The position numbers and the translations under genes were made by a program. From positions 62,001-126,000 of the forward strand of contig NZ_JOCA01000017.1 in NCBI RefSeq assembly GCF_000718785.1: a DNA stretch of 64,000 bases, written 5' to 3'. Below, piece by piece: positions 54,999 to 63,143 of this stretch. Each line of letters opens with the position of its first letter. Positions within the stretch are counted from its first letter, which is position 1. The notes beneath the pieces are model-generated. The model saw only the letters and a program-made list of their open reading frames with translations. It searched no databases and was not told where the DNA came from. This DNA is from Streptomyces sp. NRRL WC-3626 (lineage in GTDB: Bacteria > Actinomycetota > Actinomycetes > Streptomycetales > Streptomycetaceae).

Positions 54999-55076
54999 AT
55001 GTCCTCGAAGAGGCGCCGCAAGAAGAAGGCACGCCGCAACCACCCCGCCAACCACGGCAAGCGGCCGCAGTCCTGA
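54999..55076 (+). CDS. 25-aa basic protein resembling ribosomal protein bL37
   Basis: The ORF has ATG 54999 preceded by GAGGGAGA and ends at TGA 55074-55076. The peptide is extremely basic (S-S-K-R-R-R-K-K-K-A-R-R) and ends A-N-H-G-K-R-P-Q-S. Size, the lysine/arginine start and the A-N-H-G-K-R-P ending match what I remember of bL37, a 24-residue protein of the actinobacterial large ribosomal subunit seen in mycobacterial structures. It is too short for usual gene callers. A terminator follows 6 bp after the stop, consistent with a real gene. It could be a paralogue rather than the main bL37. Confidence 0.65.
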   Translation: MSSKRRRKKKARRNHPANHGKRPQS

Positions 55077-55082
55077 ACGTGC

Positions 55083-55119
55083 CCGTCCCGGGGACCGGTG
55101 ACCTCCGGCCCCGGGACGG
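55083..55119. terminator. Bidirectional hairpin terminator
   Basis: CCGTCCCGGGG (55083-55093) pairs perfectly with CCCCGGGACGG (55109-55119), with further CCGG pairing inside. It occupies the whole gap between the small basic gene and the convergent phosphatase gene. Confidence 0.8.
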
Positions 55120-55120
55120 T

Positions 55121-56521
55121 TCAGGCGGGCGGTCCGAGCGGCACGCGGAGGGCGAGCACCGCCATGTCGTCGCGGCCGTCACCGGGATGACGGTCCGCCA
55201 GCGCCCGCACGAGATCCGGCAGCGGCAGTGAGGCGTGGGCGACGGCGAGCCCGGCGAGCGCGGCCAGGCCCTCGTCGATGGGATGCGCGGGGTGTTCGAC
55301 GAGCCCGTCGGTGAAGAACAGCAGCACGGAACCCGCAGGCAGCTCCCGCGTGTGATCGGGCCGGGGCTCCCCGGTGCTCACCCCGAGCGGCAGGCCGGGT
55401 TCGGCGTACAGGTACTCCGTCTCCAGCTCCGGGCCGATCAGCAGGGGCGGGAGATGCCCCGCACTGCTCCAGCGCAGCACCCACCCGGATTCCCCGGGCT
55501 CCACACGTGCCAGACACGCCGTGGTGACGGGGATGTCCGCGGTGGCGTGCAGCGTGCGGTCCAGCTGGGTGAGAACCCCGCTGGGCGGGGTGCGGCGGTC
55601 GTAGAAGAGCGCCCGCAGCATGCTGCGGGCCTGCGCCATCGCGGCGGCGGCACGCAGGTCGTGACCGCCCACGTCACCGATCATGACGCCGACCGAGTCG
55701 TCGGGCAGCACCAGGGCGTCGTACCAGTCCCCGCCGAGCCGGTTCGGCTCGGCCGCGGGCCGGTAGACGGCGGCCGCGGCGAAGGGGCCCAGGTCGGACA
55801 GGGTGGGCAGCAGCAGCCGCTGGAAGGTCTCGGCGCTGTCGCGGACCTGCGCGAACAGCCGGGCGTTCTCGATCGCGATACCGGCGGCGCCGGCGAGGGC
55901 GACGACGATGTCCTCGTCGCTCCGGTCGAAGGGCCGCCCGTCCTCGCGTTCCGACAGGTAGAGGTCGCCGTAGATCTCGCCGCGGACACTGATGGCGACC
56001 CCCAGCAGGGTGCGCATGCGCGGGTGGCCGGGCGGGAACCCGGCCGAGGCGGGATGCGAGGGGATGTCGAGGAGGCGCAGCGGCTCGGGATGGTGGATCA
56101 GATGACCCAGCACGCCCCGACCGTGCGGGAACTCCACCCCGGACAGCGCGGCGCGCTCGTCCTCCGTGAGCCCCGCCGTGATGAACTCCTTGAGATGCTC
56201 GCCCGACTCGTGCAGCACCCCCAGGGCCCCGTAGCGGGCGCCGACCAGTTCCATCGCCGTGGTGACGATACGGCGCAGCACCACCGACAGATCCAGCTCC
56301 CTGCTGATGGCCAGCACCGCATCGAGCAGGCCCTGCAGCCGCTCCTTGGCATCGGTCACGGCCCGCAACCGCGCACCGACCTGCTCCAGCCCCGTGCCGG
56401 GCCGCAGGCCGGGGACCTCCGGCTGCCCTCCGCCGTTCACAGCGGACGCCTGCCCGGTGTGCTGAACCGGGCTCCACACGAGCGGTACACCCGGCCTCCC
56501 GACTCGACCGTGAGCGGACAA
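55121..56521 (-). CDS. GAF-domain SpoIIE/RsbU-type serine phosphatase
   Basis: 466 aa from a GTG at 56521; a later start near 56440 is possible and the first 40 residues look disordered. A short coiled-coil-like helix is followed by a GAF sensor domain (about 60-215, G-A-R-Y-G-A-L-G-V to A-G-I-A-I-E-N-A-R) and a PP2C-type SpoIIE domain (about 225-465, L-G-G-D-W-Y-D, V-M-I-G-D-V-G-G-H-D, F-F-T-D-G-L-V-E, G-R-D-D-M-A-V-L). The metal-binding Asp residues are present. Such proteins dephosphorylate anti-sigma-factor antagonists in stress or differentiation pathways. No partner kinase or STAS gene is nearby. Confidence 0.92.
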   Translation of the reverse strand: MSAHGRVGRPGVPLVWSPVQHTGQASAVNGGGQPEVPGLRPGTGLEQVGARLRAVTDAKERLQGLLDAVLAISRELDLSVVLRRIVTTAMELVGARYGALGVLHESGEHLKEFITAGLTEDERAALSGVEFPHGRGVLGHLIHHPEPLRLLDIPSHPASAGFPPGHPRMRTLLGVAISVRGEIYGDLYLSEREDGRPFDRSDEDIVVALAGAAGIAIENARLFAQVRDSAETFQRLLLPTLSDLGPFAAAAVYRPAAEPNRLGGDWYDALVLPDDSVGVMIGDVGGHDLRAAAAMAQARSMLRALFYDRRTPPSGVLTQLDRTLHATADIPVTTACLARVEPGESGWVLRWSSAGHLPPLLIGPELETEYLYAEPGLPLGVSTGEPRPDHTRELPAGSVLLFFTDGLVEHPAHPIDEGLAALAGLAVAHASLPLPDLVRALADRHPGDGRDDMAVLALRVPLGPPA

Positions 56522-56734
56522 GCACCCAGCGTGACACGGTCGGCGAACGCCGCCCGCCCATTACTCCGAACGCGGCACGCCCCATCCGCACGCGGTTGTC
56601 ACAGCCCGGTCCGCTGCCCGGTCAATGCGGTGACGGGGGCCCGCGGCAACGACCCGGGCTCCGGCGAAGGGAGCGCGTATGTCCACAGCAGGCGACCACC
56701 GATGCCCCGGCGGGCTCGCGCCGGGGAGGGGCGC

Positions 56735-56947
56735 ATGACGCCCCGGGAGCCCGAGCTCGCCGCCGCCGGTGTGTCCCTCGCGACGGAGGCCGCCCTGCTC
56801 GAGGCACGTGCGCGGATGCTGCAGGAGGCGCTCGACACCGTCGACGCCCGTATCGGGGAACTGTCCGAGACGCTGCGGCGGCTGCAGGATCCTACGGGTT
56901 CGGCTTCCAGTCCCGGGCGAGAAGCCCGAGCAGTACCTCGTCCATGA
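56735..56947 (+). CDS. Small coiled-coil hypothetical protein
   Basis: 70 aa. ATG 56735 follows GGGGAGGGG. The sequence A-A-L-L-E-A-R-A-R-M-L-Q-E-A-L-D-T-V-D-A-R-I-G-E-L is strongly helical with heptad-like Leu/Ala spacing. The last 56 bp overlap the end of the convergent acetyltransferase gene, and the C-terminus is low-complexity. The function is unknown. The good ribosome site favours a real gene. Confidence 0.5.
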   Translation: MTPREPELAAAGVSLATEAALLEARARMLQEALDTVDARIGELSETLRRLQDPTGSASSPGREARAVPRP

Positions 56948-57428
56948 ACTCGCCCATCACCCAGGCCGAGGCACGCAGCACACCCTCGCGGACGAACCCG
57001 TTGTGCTCGGCGGAGCGCAGCATCGCGACGTTGTCCGACAGCGTCTCGATCTGCAGACGCTGCAGACCGCGCACGACGAAGCCGTAGTGGCACAACACCG
57101 CGACCACGTCCGTGCCGTAACCCTTGCCTCGGGCGGACGGCAGCAGCCCCAGGCCGATGTGCGCGTTCCGGTTGTGGGTGTCGATGCCCCACAGGTTGGC
57201 GGTGCCTATCAGTGAGCCGCCGTCCAACTCCACGACGGAGAACGGGACACGGCCCTGCTCCTCGTCGTCCACGAAGAGCCGGGGGTCCTTCGAACCGGGC
57301 GAGACCGGCCGCCAGGGTCCGGCCTCGGCCCGTGACGCGTTGGCCACGTCGTCGTAGAGCTCGGTGCGCAGTACCGGGATGTCGTCCTCGTGCCGGGCCC
57401 TGAGCCCGACCTTGCTGCCGCTCAACAT
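56892..57428 (-). CDS. GNAT-family N-acetyltransferase
   Basis: 178 aa. It has the GNAT acetyl-CoA pyrophosphate loop as L-P-S-A-R-G-K-G-Y-G-T-D (about residues 96-107), preceded by the N-A-H-I-G-L-G-L strand. The C-terminal S-D-N-V-A-M-L-R-S-A-E-H-N-G-F motif is typical of RimJ/RimL-like acetyltransferases. It probably acetylates a small molecule or protein N-terminus; the substrate is unknown. Confidence 0.9.
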   Translation of the reverse strand: MLSGSKVGLRARHEDDIPVLRTELYDDVANASRAEAGPWRPVSPGSKDPRLFVDDEEQGRVPFSVVELDGGSLIGTANLWGIDTHNRNAHIGLGLLPSARGKGYGTDVVAVLCHYGFVVRGLQRLQIETLSDNVAMLRSAEHNGFVREGVLRASAWVMGEFMDEVLLGLLARDWKPNP

Positions 57429-57517
57429 GCGTGCTTCCTATCCGAACGGATCGGCCGGTCGCAAACGAATAAGTCCCCGACGCCTTGCCGTGACGGCGGT
57501 CCGGCCCGCAGGATGCC

Positions 57518-57787
57518 ATGGCGTCCGCGTTCGGCCTCGTCGGTGATCTGCCGGGCTCCGTCACGGCCGGCTGCGGGCTGCGGGTGCCGTACGCGATGAC
57601 CTCGGGGCGTCCGGACCGGGTCACCTGCCTCGCCTGCCGCGAGCACGCCGGGCGCGAACACCTGCGCTTCGCGCGGGAGGTCGAGCGTCTCAGTGCTGCG
57701 CCCGGCTCGGTCATCGGCGCCGACCAGGGGAAACTGGCCGCGGACAGACATCGCGAGCTCGCGCGGCGTTTCGGACAGAACCCCTAG
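57518..57787 (+). CDS. Hypothetical protein with two Cys near the middle
   Basis: 89 aa. It carries the stretch T-A-G-C-G-L-R-V-P-Y-A-M-T and V-T-C-L-A-C-R-E-H-A, which gives one single Cys and one C-x2-C, possibly a small metal or redox site. I recall similar uncharacterised Streptomyces proteins but no function. ATG 57518 has a weak ribosome site. It ends by overlapping the convergent oxidoreductase gene by 4 bp. Confidence 0.6.
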   Translation: MASAFGLVGDLPGSVTAGCGLRVPYAMTSGRPDRVTCLACREHAGREHLRFAREVERLSAAPGSVIGADQGKLAADRHRELARRFGQNP

Positions 57788-58833
57788 GGACGCATGACGA
57801 TCTTGCCCACATGGCTCCTGCGGGCGAGCTCCTCCTGCGCCGCCGCGGCCCGCGCCAGCGGGAAGACCGCGGCGATGACGGGCCGTACCCGGCCCTGACG
57901 AGCCAGGTCCATGAGCAGAGCGAAGTGCGCCGGCGTGTGCATCGCGGAACCGATCACCTGCGCGTTGTGCAGATAGAGACGGCGTACGTCGAAGGCGACG
58001 TCGTACCCGCCGAGGGCGCCCGCGACGACCCACCGGCCCCCTTCGCGCAGCAGCGGCAGTCCCTCACCCACCAGCTCTCCGGCCACGACGTCGAGTGCGA
58101 CGTCGACGCCCTTCGGGGCGGCCGCGCGGATCTGCCCGGTGACGTCCCCGGCGCGGTCGACGACCTCGTGCGCGCCCGCCTCGCGCACCGCGTCGATCTT
58201 GGTTCCGCTGCTCATCGCGACGACCCTCGCGCCACGCGCCCGCGCGAGCTGTACGGCGGCGAGCCCGACACCGCCGGACGCCCCCGAGACCAGGACGGTC
58301 TCGCCCTCCCGCAGCCGGCCCCGCTCGATCATCCCCAGCGCCGTGCCGTACGCCGTCGGCAGCGCCGCGAGCTGGTCGTCCGTGAGCGGCGACTCCGTCA
58401 CGTCGTGCACACGCTCCGCCGGCGCCGTCACATACTCCGCGTAACCGCCGTCGCGTTCGCTCCCCATCAGGCCCACCGGATTGGCGTCCGGCCCGTCACC
58501 GTCGTAGATCGCCGGGTCGACGACCACACGCAGCCCCACGAGGCTCCCGTCCACGCCCGCGCCGACCGCCGCGACCCGGCCCGCGACGTCCGCGCCCTGG
58601 ATACGCGGGAAGTCGAGCGGGCCCCGCCAGCCCGACCGGGCCGTCGGAGCTCCCGGACGGCCGTAGGCCCCCTCCCGGGTCCACAGATCTGTGTTGTTCA
58701 GCGCCACCGCACCGACCCTGACCAGCACCTCGCCCGGCCGCGGAACCGGCACGGCCACCTCCGCCGGCTCCAGTACCTCCGGCCCACCGTGCGCGGTGGC
58801 GCGCACCGCGCGCATGATCTCGGGCGTAGTCAT
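57784..58833 (-). CDS. Zinc-independent MDR-type quinone oxidoreductase
   Basis: 349 aa. ATG 58833 follows GGAGGGTGAG. The N-terminal GroES-like domain contains G-E-V-L-V-R-V-G-A-V-A-L-N-N-T-D. The nucleotide-binding domain has V-S-G-A-S-G-G-V-G-L-A-A-V-Q-L-A (about residues 190-205). The Cys/His zinc ligands of true alcohol dehydrogenases are not evident, so it is likely an NADPH-quinone reductase or enoyl reductase. It is divergent from a TetR gene with an inverted repeat in between, suggesting induction by an electrophile or toxic compound. Confidence 0.92.
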   Translation of the reverse strand: MTTPEIMRAVRATAHGGPEVLEPAEVAVPVPRPGEVLVRVGAVALNNTDLWTREGAYGRPGAPTARSGWRGPLDFPRIQGADVAGRVAAVGAGVDGSLVGLRVVVDPAIYDGDGPDANPVGLMGSERDGGYAEYVTAPAERVHDVTESPLTDDQLAALPTAYGTALGMIERGRLREGETVLVSGASGGVGLAAVQLARARGARVVAMSSGTKIDAVREAGAHEVVDRAGDVTGQIRAAAPKGVDVALDVVAGELVGEGLPLLREGGRWVVAGALGGYDVAFDVRRLYLHNAQVIGSAMHTPAHFALLMDLARQGRVRPVIAAVFPLARAAAAQEELARRSHVGKIVMRP

Positions 58834-58845
58834 CGCCTCACCCTC

Positions 58846-58865
58846 CACAGGTATACTGATCTGTG
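58846..58865. promoter_or_regulatory. Candidate TetR operator between the oxidoreductase and its regulator
   Basis: CACAG-N10-CTGTG is an inverted repeat around GTATACTGAT, which contains a TATACT -10-like hexamer (58852-58857). It lies 13 bp from the oxidoreductase start and 41 bp from the TetR start. Confidence 0.5.
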
Positions 58866-58905
58866 AACTCCTGCCACCGTACACCGACCAGTGAAGGGGC
58901 GCCCG

Positions 58906-59466
58906 ATGCGCGAAGCACGGCCCATGACGCCGGCCGGCCGCCGTATCGTGGCGGCCGCCGAGGAGCTCTTCTACCACCGCGGCATCACCGCCGTCGGCGT
59001 GGACCTGATCGCCGAGCACTCGGGCGTGACCAAGCGGACGCTGTACAACCGGTTCGGTTCGAAGGACCATCTCGTGGCGGCGTATCTCATGGAACGCGAC
59101 CAGCGCTGGCGTGCACTCGTCCGCGCCGCCGTCGACGCCTGCGACAGCCCCGTCGAGGCCGTCACCGCCCCCTTCACGGCCCTGCGGACCTGGAGCGAGA
59201 CCAACACCCGCGGATGCGCGTTCATCAACGCCCTGGCCGAGATCCCGGACCCCGCGCATCCCGCCCATGCCGTCGCCGCCGCCCAGAAGCACTGGCTGCG
59301 GGACCTGTTCGAGGAACTCGCCACCGCCGCGCACCGCCCGGACCCCGCGACTCTCGCGACCCGGCTCCTCGTGCTCCACGAGGGCGCCCTCGCCACACAG
59401 CCGCTCCTGCCCGGCACCCTGTCCGCGAGCACCGACCTGGCACGCGCCCTCGTACGAGCCGGCTAG
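58906..59466 (+). CDS. TetR-family regulator, divergent from the quinone oxidoreductase
   Basis: 186 aa from ATG 58906, which follows GAAGGGG; ATG 58924 and GTG 58891 are alternatives. The helix-turn-helix runs from R-R-I-V-A-A-A-E-E-L-F-Y to T-L-Y-N-R-F-G-S-K-D-H-L. The C-terminal domain contains R-G-C-A-F-I-N-A, found in TetR proteins that control adjacent oxidoreductases. It likely represses the divergent gene through the 58846 site. Confidence 0.9.
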   Translation: MREARPMTPAGRRIVAAAEELFYHRGITAVGVDLIAEHSGVTKRTLYNRFGSKDHLVAAYLMERDQRWRALVRAAVDACDSPVEAVTAPFTALRTWSETNTRGCAFINALAEIPDPAHPAHAVAAAQKHWLRDLFEELATAAHRPDPATLATRLLVLHEGALATQPLLPGTLSASTDLARALVRAG

Positions 59467-59506
59467 ACATCGCACGCACCCCGGCACCAGCTCTGGAGGC
59501 ACTCCC

Positions 59507-60223
59507 GTGGGAACCGCAACAGCCCGTCGTCTGGCACTCGTCGGGGGAGGCTTCTCGACCGATGAGGACGGGCTGCTGGACGACTGGCTGCTCACCCACG
59601 CGAGAAGCCCCCGGCCCAAGGTGTGCTTCGTCCCGACCGCCAGCGGCGACGCGCCCGCGTACACCGACCGGTTCCTGCACGCCTTCACCTCACGCGACTG
59701 CGAACCGTCCGTACTGCCGCTGTTCCGGCGCGAGCTGGACGACGAGAGCCTGCGGACGTTCCTGCTCGGCCAGGACGTCGTGTACGTCGGCGGCGGCAAC
59801 ACGGCGAACCTGCTGGCGGTCTGGCGCGCCCACGGAGTCGACCGGCTGCTGCGCGAGGCCCACGCACACGGCACGCTGCTGTGCGGCATCAGCGCCGGCG
59901 CCAACTGCTGGGCCGACGGCTCGCACACGGACTCCTTCGGCCCGCTGACCTACCTCCAGGACGGACTCGGCCTCCTGCCCGGCTCGGTGTGCCCGCACTA
60001 CGACAGCGAACCCGGGCGCCGCACCTCCTACCGGCACGCCGTGGCCACCGGCATGCTGCCCGCGGGCTGGGCGGTCGAGGACGGGGTGGGAGCCCTCTTC
60101 ACGGACGGACATCTCGGGGAAGCGGTCACCCGGAGCCGCGAGGCCCGGCTGTACCGGGTACGAGCAGACGCACACGACCAGGTCCACGAGGAGGCCCTGC
60201 CCTGCCGGCTGCTCGCGAACTGA
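59507..60223 (+). CDS. Peptidase E-like serine peptidase (family S51)
   Basis: 238 aa from GTG 59507, preceded by GGAGG; the overlapping longer frame is a shadow of the TetR gene. It shows V-Y-V-G-G-G-N-T-A-N-L-L and the nucleophile elbow G-I-S-A-G-A-N-C with Ser129. The expected His lies in C-P-H-Y-D-S-E. Family members are cytoplasmic peptidases related to dipeptidase E and cyanophycinase. Start is 41 bp after the TetR stop; co-transcription is possible but functional linkage is not obvious. Confidence 0.9.
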   Translation: MGTATARRLALVGGGFSTDEDGLLDDWLLTHARSPRPKVCFVPTASGDAPAYTDRFLHAFTSRDCEPSVLPLFRRELDDESLRTFLLGQDVVYVGGGNTANLLAVWRAHGVDRLLREAHAHGTLLCGISAGANCWADGSHTDSFGPLTYLQDGLGLLPGSVCPHYDSEPGRRTSYRHAVATGMLPAGWAVEDGVGALFTDGHLGEAVTRSREARLYRVRADAHDQVHEEALPCRLLAN

Positions 60224-60386
60224 GCGGCCCCGGTTATTCGGTTGGCGCCCGCCCGCGCATGTGGTGGGATCAGGGGCAACGGGGGCGGCTCCCCGACGCG
60301 CATCCTTCTCACTCTCTCGAAAAGACCCGGCGCGTCCACTCTCCGCCCCCGTTCTCCCATCCCCGGCCCAGAGTGAGGATTCCCTG

Positions 60387-62981
60387 TTGTCCGCCGCCGA
60401 GTCCGTACTGCTGCGCCGCGTCCGGACCGTGTACCTCGACGTGACATCGCCGGTGTCCGGTGCGGCAACGGGACCGGCACTGCGCCGGATCGAGGCCGAA
60501 CTCCTCGGCCGCGGTCACCTCCTCACTCCCGGCCTGCTCACGGCACTCGGCTCGCTGGCTCCCAAGCAGCTCGCGGCGGCACACGCACGCGTGGTCGGCC
60601 TCGTCGACGACCTGCTCGGCTCCGACCGCAGCCACGTCCCGCTCTTCCGCCGCTTCCCGTACACCGTGCCGCGCGACACCGAAGCGCTGTACGTCGACCG
60701 CATCTTCGCCTTCCTGCTGCAACAGCCGGAGCAGCCCTGCGTGCTGTGCGGCGAGGCGCGCACGGTGTTCCCGGTGTCGCCCTGCGCCCACCTGGTGTGC
60801 CGGCTGTGCTGGGACGGATCCGATCACAGCGGCTGCCCCGTCTGCCACCGGCGGATCGACGCGGACGACCCCTTCCTGCGGCCCGTCCGTGCCGTCGGCG
60901 CCGCCAAGCCGTCGGTCCCCGGCCCGCTGCGCCTGCTGCGCCTGGGCGCCGACCGGTCCGCCGACGCCACCGCGGTGGTCGACGCCCTGCTGGCCCGCCG
61001 TACCCCGCTCTCCCCGCAGGACCGGGACGACCTGCTGACACTGCTGCCCCTCACCCCGGCCGGCCGCGGCCTGCTGCCGCGCGACATCCCCGTCCGGGAG
61101 ACCAAGGCGATGGTGCTGGGCGCCCTGCTGCGCGAGGCACCGCAGGGCCTGTCACGGCGGAAGCTGCTGGCCGAGCGGCTCACCACGGCCACCGACGTCC
61201 TGCGGCTGCTCACCGTGCTGTCCGGCGGCGACGCCGGGCTGGTGACACCGCCGCGCCTCACCAGCCCGCCCCGCGCCCTGCGCGGCGAACTCCTCGCCGT
61301 CCTGGACGGGTTGCCCACGCCGTACCTCGTGGAGGACGTACTCCGGCACCCCACGGCATGGAAGCGGGCCGCCGAGATCCTGCACCCCTTCGAGCGGCAT
61401 GCCCGGCACCCGCGTGCCGCCCTCGCCTTCGCGGTGCTGCGCGGCACCGCGGTGGACCCCGGCGCCGCCTTCGGCGCCGCCCTGCTCGCGACGGCCGCCG
61501 CGCACCCGGACGCCGTCCGTGTGGACGGCAGCCGGATCCGCCCGGCCACCTGGGCCGGACGACTGGAGGAGAAGCTGGCCGGGGCGGACGCGGGAGGGGC
61601 CGCCGCCCTCGCCGGCGAACGGCCCGGCGAACTCGTACGGCGCCTCGACCGGTTGCTCCGCCTGCACACCGACGACTCCCTCGATCCCGAGCTGGAGAAG
61701 GCCCTGGTGCGCGGGCTGCCGAAGGTGGGCCCCGGCCCGCTGCTGTCGGCGCTCGGAGCGCTACGGGTACGGGCCGAGGACCGTACCGGCCGCCGCCGCG
61801 TGTTCTTCCCGCGCGGGGAGGTCACCCGGGCCCTGACCGTCCCGGAACGACGGGCCCCGCTGCCCGCGGAGCTGGTAGCGGCGGCGGTCGCCCTGCTGCG
61901 GGCCGAGGTGCTGCGCCGGTTCGCCGCCGGGGAGCGGTACGAGCTGTCGGTACTGGATGCCGCTCTGAGCGACCTCACCGTGCCGTTCACCGAGCGGTCC
62001 ACGGCGAAGGCCCTGGTCGCGGTTCCCCGGGGCAGTTGGCAGACCCTGCCCGAGGGGGAGGTGCTGCGACTGTTCCTGCACTGGACCGAACCGCGCGGCA
62101 ACCGTACGGACCTCGACCTCTCCGTCGCGTTCTTCGACGCCGAGTGGACGTTCACCGGCCTGTGCGACTACACGAACCTGGTGCACGGCACGGACGCCGC
62201 CGTCCACTCCGGCGACCTCACCTCCGCACCGGCCCCGCGCGGTGCCACCGAGTACGTGGACCTGGACCTGGAGCGGCTGGCGGAGCGCGGGGACGTGTAC
62301 GCCGTACCGCTGGTGTTCAGCTTCAACAACGTGCCGTTCGAGGAACTGCGGGACGCGTTCGCGGGCTTCATGGCGCTGCCCGCGCAGGGTGTGCGGGGCT
62401 CCTCCTACGACCCGCGTACGGTCCGTCAGCGCTTCGACCTGGCCGGAGACTCGCGGGTGTGCCTGCCGGCGATCGTCGAGCTGGGCCGTCGCCGGATGCT
62501 GTGGACGGACACCCATCTGCCGTCCACCGGCGGCTTCCAGAGCGTCGGGTCGCACGGCGGGGGCGCGCTGGCCGCGGTGGCCCGGGACCTGTGGGACCAG
62601 TTCGGCTCCGGCAGCCGCACCACGCTCTGGGACCTCGCGGTGTGGCGGGCGGCGGCGCGCTCCGCCGAGGTGGCCGTGACGTCCCGGGAGCCGGAGCCCG
62701 TACTGCTGAGGTACCGGCTGCGGCCGGACGAGGACACGGCGGCGTTCGCGGCGCGGGTGTCCTCCATGGAGGACAGCGAGGAATACCTGCCGCACCCGGA
62801 CCCCGACGCGGCGGCGGCCGAACTCGCCGCCGGCAGACGGGTGTTCCTGGCGACGGTCCACGGAGGCATCGGCCCGGCGCACGCCTCGGGCACCCTCTAC
62901 CGGCTGTTCCCCGGCCCCGGCGACGCCACGGAGACGTTCGACCGGGTGACGGCCGGGGACCTGGTCGCCGAACTCGGCTGA
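60387..62981 (+). CDS. RING-finger protein with TerD-like domain (MXAN_6230/SCO0854 family)
   Basis: 864 aa from TTG 60387, chosen because GTGAGGA stands 7 bp before it; the frame is open from 60261 without a good site. A C3HC4 RING-type zinc site is clear: C118-x2-C121-x11-C133-x-H135-x2-C138-x2-C141-x8-C150-x2-C153. The middle (about 200-560) is helical, Leu/Arg/Ala-rich, and unrecognised. About residues 560-720 resemble a TerD-type domain (D-L-D-L-S-V-A-F-F-D, V-H-S-G-D-L-T, Y-V-D-L-D-L, L-V-F-S-F-N-N), whose acidic residues would bind calcium. I recall this as the MXAN_6230/SCO0854 RING family, whose function is unknown. No signal peptide or membrane helix is present. Confidence 0.85.
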   Translation: MSAAESVLLRRVRTVYLDVTSPVSGAATGPALRRIEAELLGRGHLLTPGLLTALGSLAPKQLAAAHARVVGLVDDLLGSDRSHVPLFRRFPYTVPRDTEALYVDRIFAFLLQQPEQPCVLCGEARTVFPVSPCAHLVCRLCWDGSDHSGCPVCHRRIDADDPFLRPVRAVGAAKPSVPGPLRLLRLGADRSADATAVVDALLARRTPLSPQDRDDLLTLLPLTPAGRGLLPRDIPVRETKAMVLGALLREAPQGLSRRKLLAERLTTATDVLRLLTVLSGGDAGLVTPPRLTSPPRALRGELLAVLDGLPTPYLVEDVLRHPTAWKRAAEILHPFERHARHPRAALAFAVLRGTAVDPGAAFGAALLATAAAHPDAVRVDGSRIRPATWAGRLEEKLAGADAGGAAALAGERPGELVRRLDRLLRLHTDDSLDPELEKALVRGLPKVGPGPLLSALGALRVRAEDRTGRRRVFFPRGEVTRALTVPERRAPLPAELVAAAVALLRAEVLRRFAAGERYELSVLDAALSDLTVPFTERSTAKALVAVPRGSWQTLPEGEVLRLFLHWTEPRGNRTDLDLSVAFFDAEWTFTGLCDYTNLVHGTDAAVHSGDLTSAPAPRGATEYVDLDLERLAERGDVYAVPLVFSFNNVPFEELRDAFAGFMALPAQGVRGSSYDPRTVRQRFDLAGDSRVCLPAIVELGRRRMLWTDTHLPSTGGFQSVGSHGGGALAAVARDLWDQFGSGSRTTLWDLAVWRAAARSAEVAVTSREPEPVLLRYRLRPDEDTAAFAARVSSMEDSEEYLPHPDPDAAAAELAAGRRVFLATVHGGIGPAHASGTLYRLFPGPGDATETFDRVTAGDLVAELG

Positions 62982-63143
62982 GCCGGCACCGGCGGCAGTC
63001 GCCGGTTCTCCCGCTGCCCGCCGCCGTGTCCCGGCACGACGAGCGGGCGCGTGCCGGTCCCGCGGCCGACCCGGCCGTCGACGTCCACCGCCACGCCGGC
63101 ACGTACGGGTCGGCCCCGAGGGCCCCGTCGACCGCCGCTCCGG

